DNA of 64,000 bases from Mucilaginibacter lappiensis (GTDB lineage: Bacteria; Bacteroidota; Bacteroidia; Sphingobacteriales; Sphingobacteriaceae), in assembly GCF_900155965.1 (NCBI RefSeq), contig NZ_FTMG01000015.1:1-64000 (forward strand), read 5' to 3'. Shown here in pieces: positions 63,399-64,000 of the stretch. Each line of letters begins with the position of its first letter. The stretch's first letter is position 1. A program made the translations under genes and the position numbers. Below the pieces are notes generated by a model. The model did not search any database. It was not told where the DNA came from and saw only the letters and a program-made list of their open reading frames with translations.

Positions 63399-63968
63399 TT
63401 ATTTATTTATAGCGTTACGGATACGGCTTAAAGAAACGGAAGTAATGCCTAAATAGGATGCTATGTAATGTTGCGGAATTCGTTTAACAATATGTGGTTT
63501 TTCTTTTAGCAAATTCAGATAACGTTCTTTGGGGGTATCCCTGATGAATGACATGAAATGGCTCATGTAATTAATTTGCCTATTGAGCATAAGGGCAGCC
63601 ATTTGTTCCCGTACTTCTGGGATGGTATTGAGTTCCTTCATCACCTCATTATAATCTTTTTTATGGATCCAGTGAAGAACACAGGGTTCAATGCTTTCCA
63701 GGGTGATTGGGCTTGGAATACCTTTTCTAAAACTCTCGATTGATGATACACCTTCCTGCTCAAAAAAGAACTGGAAAGTTACATCCTTACCCTTGTTATT
63801 GAACCAGGCCCGTAGGCAGCCTTTTTCAATGTAATATGCTTTTTTGGATACATCCCCCTCGTGCAGAAGGATGGTTTTTGCAGGAACTTCAAGGCGATGG
63901 TAAAGGTTCGCATACCTTTCCCATGAGCCTTGAAGTTGTGGTGCTATTTTTTTAAGCTGATCAAACAC
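63399..63968 (-). CDS. Crp/Fnr-family transcriptional regulator
   Basis: A 189-residue regulator of the same short class as the one at 56465: cNMP-like beta-barrel (VPAKTILLHEGDVSKKAYYI, EKGCLRAWFNNKGKDVTFQF) and C-terminal helix-turn-helix HYIASYLGITSVSLSRIRNA. The start is GTG at 63968; a stop codon lies two codons upstream (63974-63972) and no ATG is available. It precedes the MDR oxidoreductase gene and probably regulates it, repeating the regulator-effector arrangement seen at 56062-57028. Confidence 0.88.
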   Translation of the reverse strand: MFDQLKKIAPQLQGSWERYANLYHRLEVPAKTILLHEGDVSKKAYYIEKGCLRAWFNNKGKDVTFQFFFEQEGVSSIESFRKGIPSPITLESIEPCVLHWIHKKDYNEVMKELNTIPEVREQMAALMLNRQINYMSHFMSFIRDTPKERYLNLLKEKPHIVKRIPQHYIASYLGITSVSLSRIRNAINK

Positions 63969-64000
63969 AGCTCAAATTACTGAAATTTTTATTAAGGCAA

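Overview
The window looks like chromosomal DNA of a Bacteroidetes bacterium of the family Sphingobacteriaceae, most like Mucilaginibacter or Pedobacter. That assignment is inferred from gene families, not from a marker gene. The signs are SusC/SusD pairs, a hybrid two-component regulator (HTCS), DUF3823 and DUF5074 lipoproteins, Bacteroidetes-type promoters (TTTG-19 nt-TAnnTTTG), almost no Shine-Dalgarno sequences and many GTCAT...ATGAC palindromes between genes. No tRNA, rRNA or CRISPR array was seen, and every recognised gene is intact except the IS110 fragment cut by the left edge.

Layout. 1-680: start of an IS110-family transposase, its non-coding end, and copy A of a dispersed hairpin/GTTAAAA element. 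681-18092: a polysaccharide utilisation locus (PUL) with HTCS and GH43 on the minus strand, and SusC, SusD, DUF3823, GH2, GH127, a BNR/sialidase-fold enzyme and a GH5-like enzyme on the plus strand. Its enzymes point to an L-arabinose-containing plant glycan. 18197-24886: a TonB-dependent receptor, a LytS/LytTR two-component pair and an S15-type hydrolase. 25390-28286: pckA and fbp, convergent gluconeogenesis genes. 28452-31924: an SF1 helicase, a small monooxygenase, and an ECF sigma factor with a zinc anti-sigma. 32207-38440: a large ThuA/sugar-dehydrogenase/cytochrome c fusion, two secreted sugar isomerase/epimerase-like proteins and a CMD-family protein.

38547-45730: copy B of the dispersed element, then a cobalamin riboswitch driving a BtuB-like receptor and four secreted proteins (a BtuG-like propeller, an unrecognised lipoprotein and two tandem-duplicated propellers). 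I judge this vitamin B12 uptake locus the most interesting system here. 45867-53896: a hybrid histidine kinase and a complete RND efflux operon. 54322-55998: a single GH71/GH99-like lipoprotein with a beta-trefoil tail. 56062-57028 and 62359-63968: two Crp/Fnr-plus-effector gene pairs (guanidinium-type SMR exporter; quinone oxidoreductase-like MDR). They flank an MFS-ROK kinase-exo-glucosaminidase-like GH2 operon (57190-61972).

Two physiological themes stand out: outer-membrane capture and degradation of complex glycans, and high-affinity B12 uptake. The intergenic DNA is rich in structured repeats: at least seven REP-like palindromes, two copies of the hairpin-iteron element, and an inverted-repeat element held between two nearly identical REP copies at 61987-62353.
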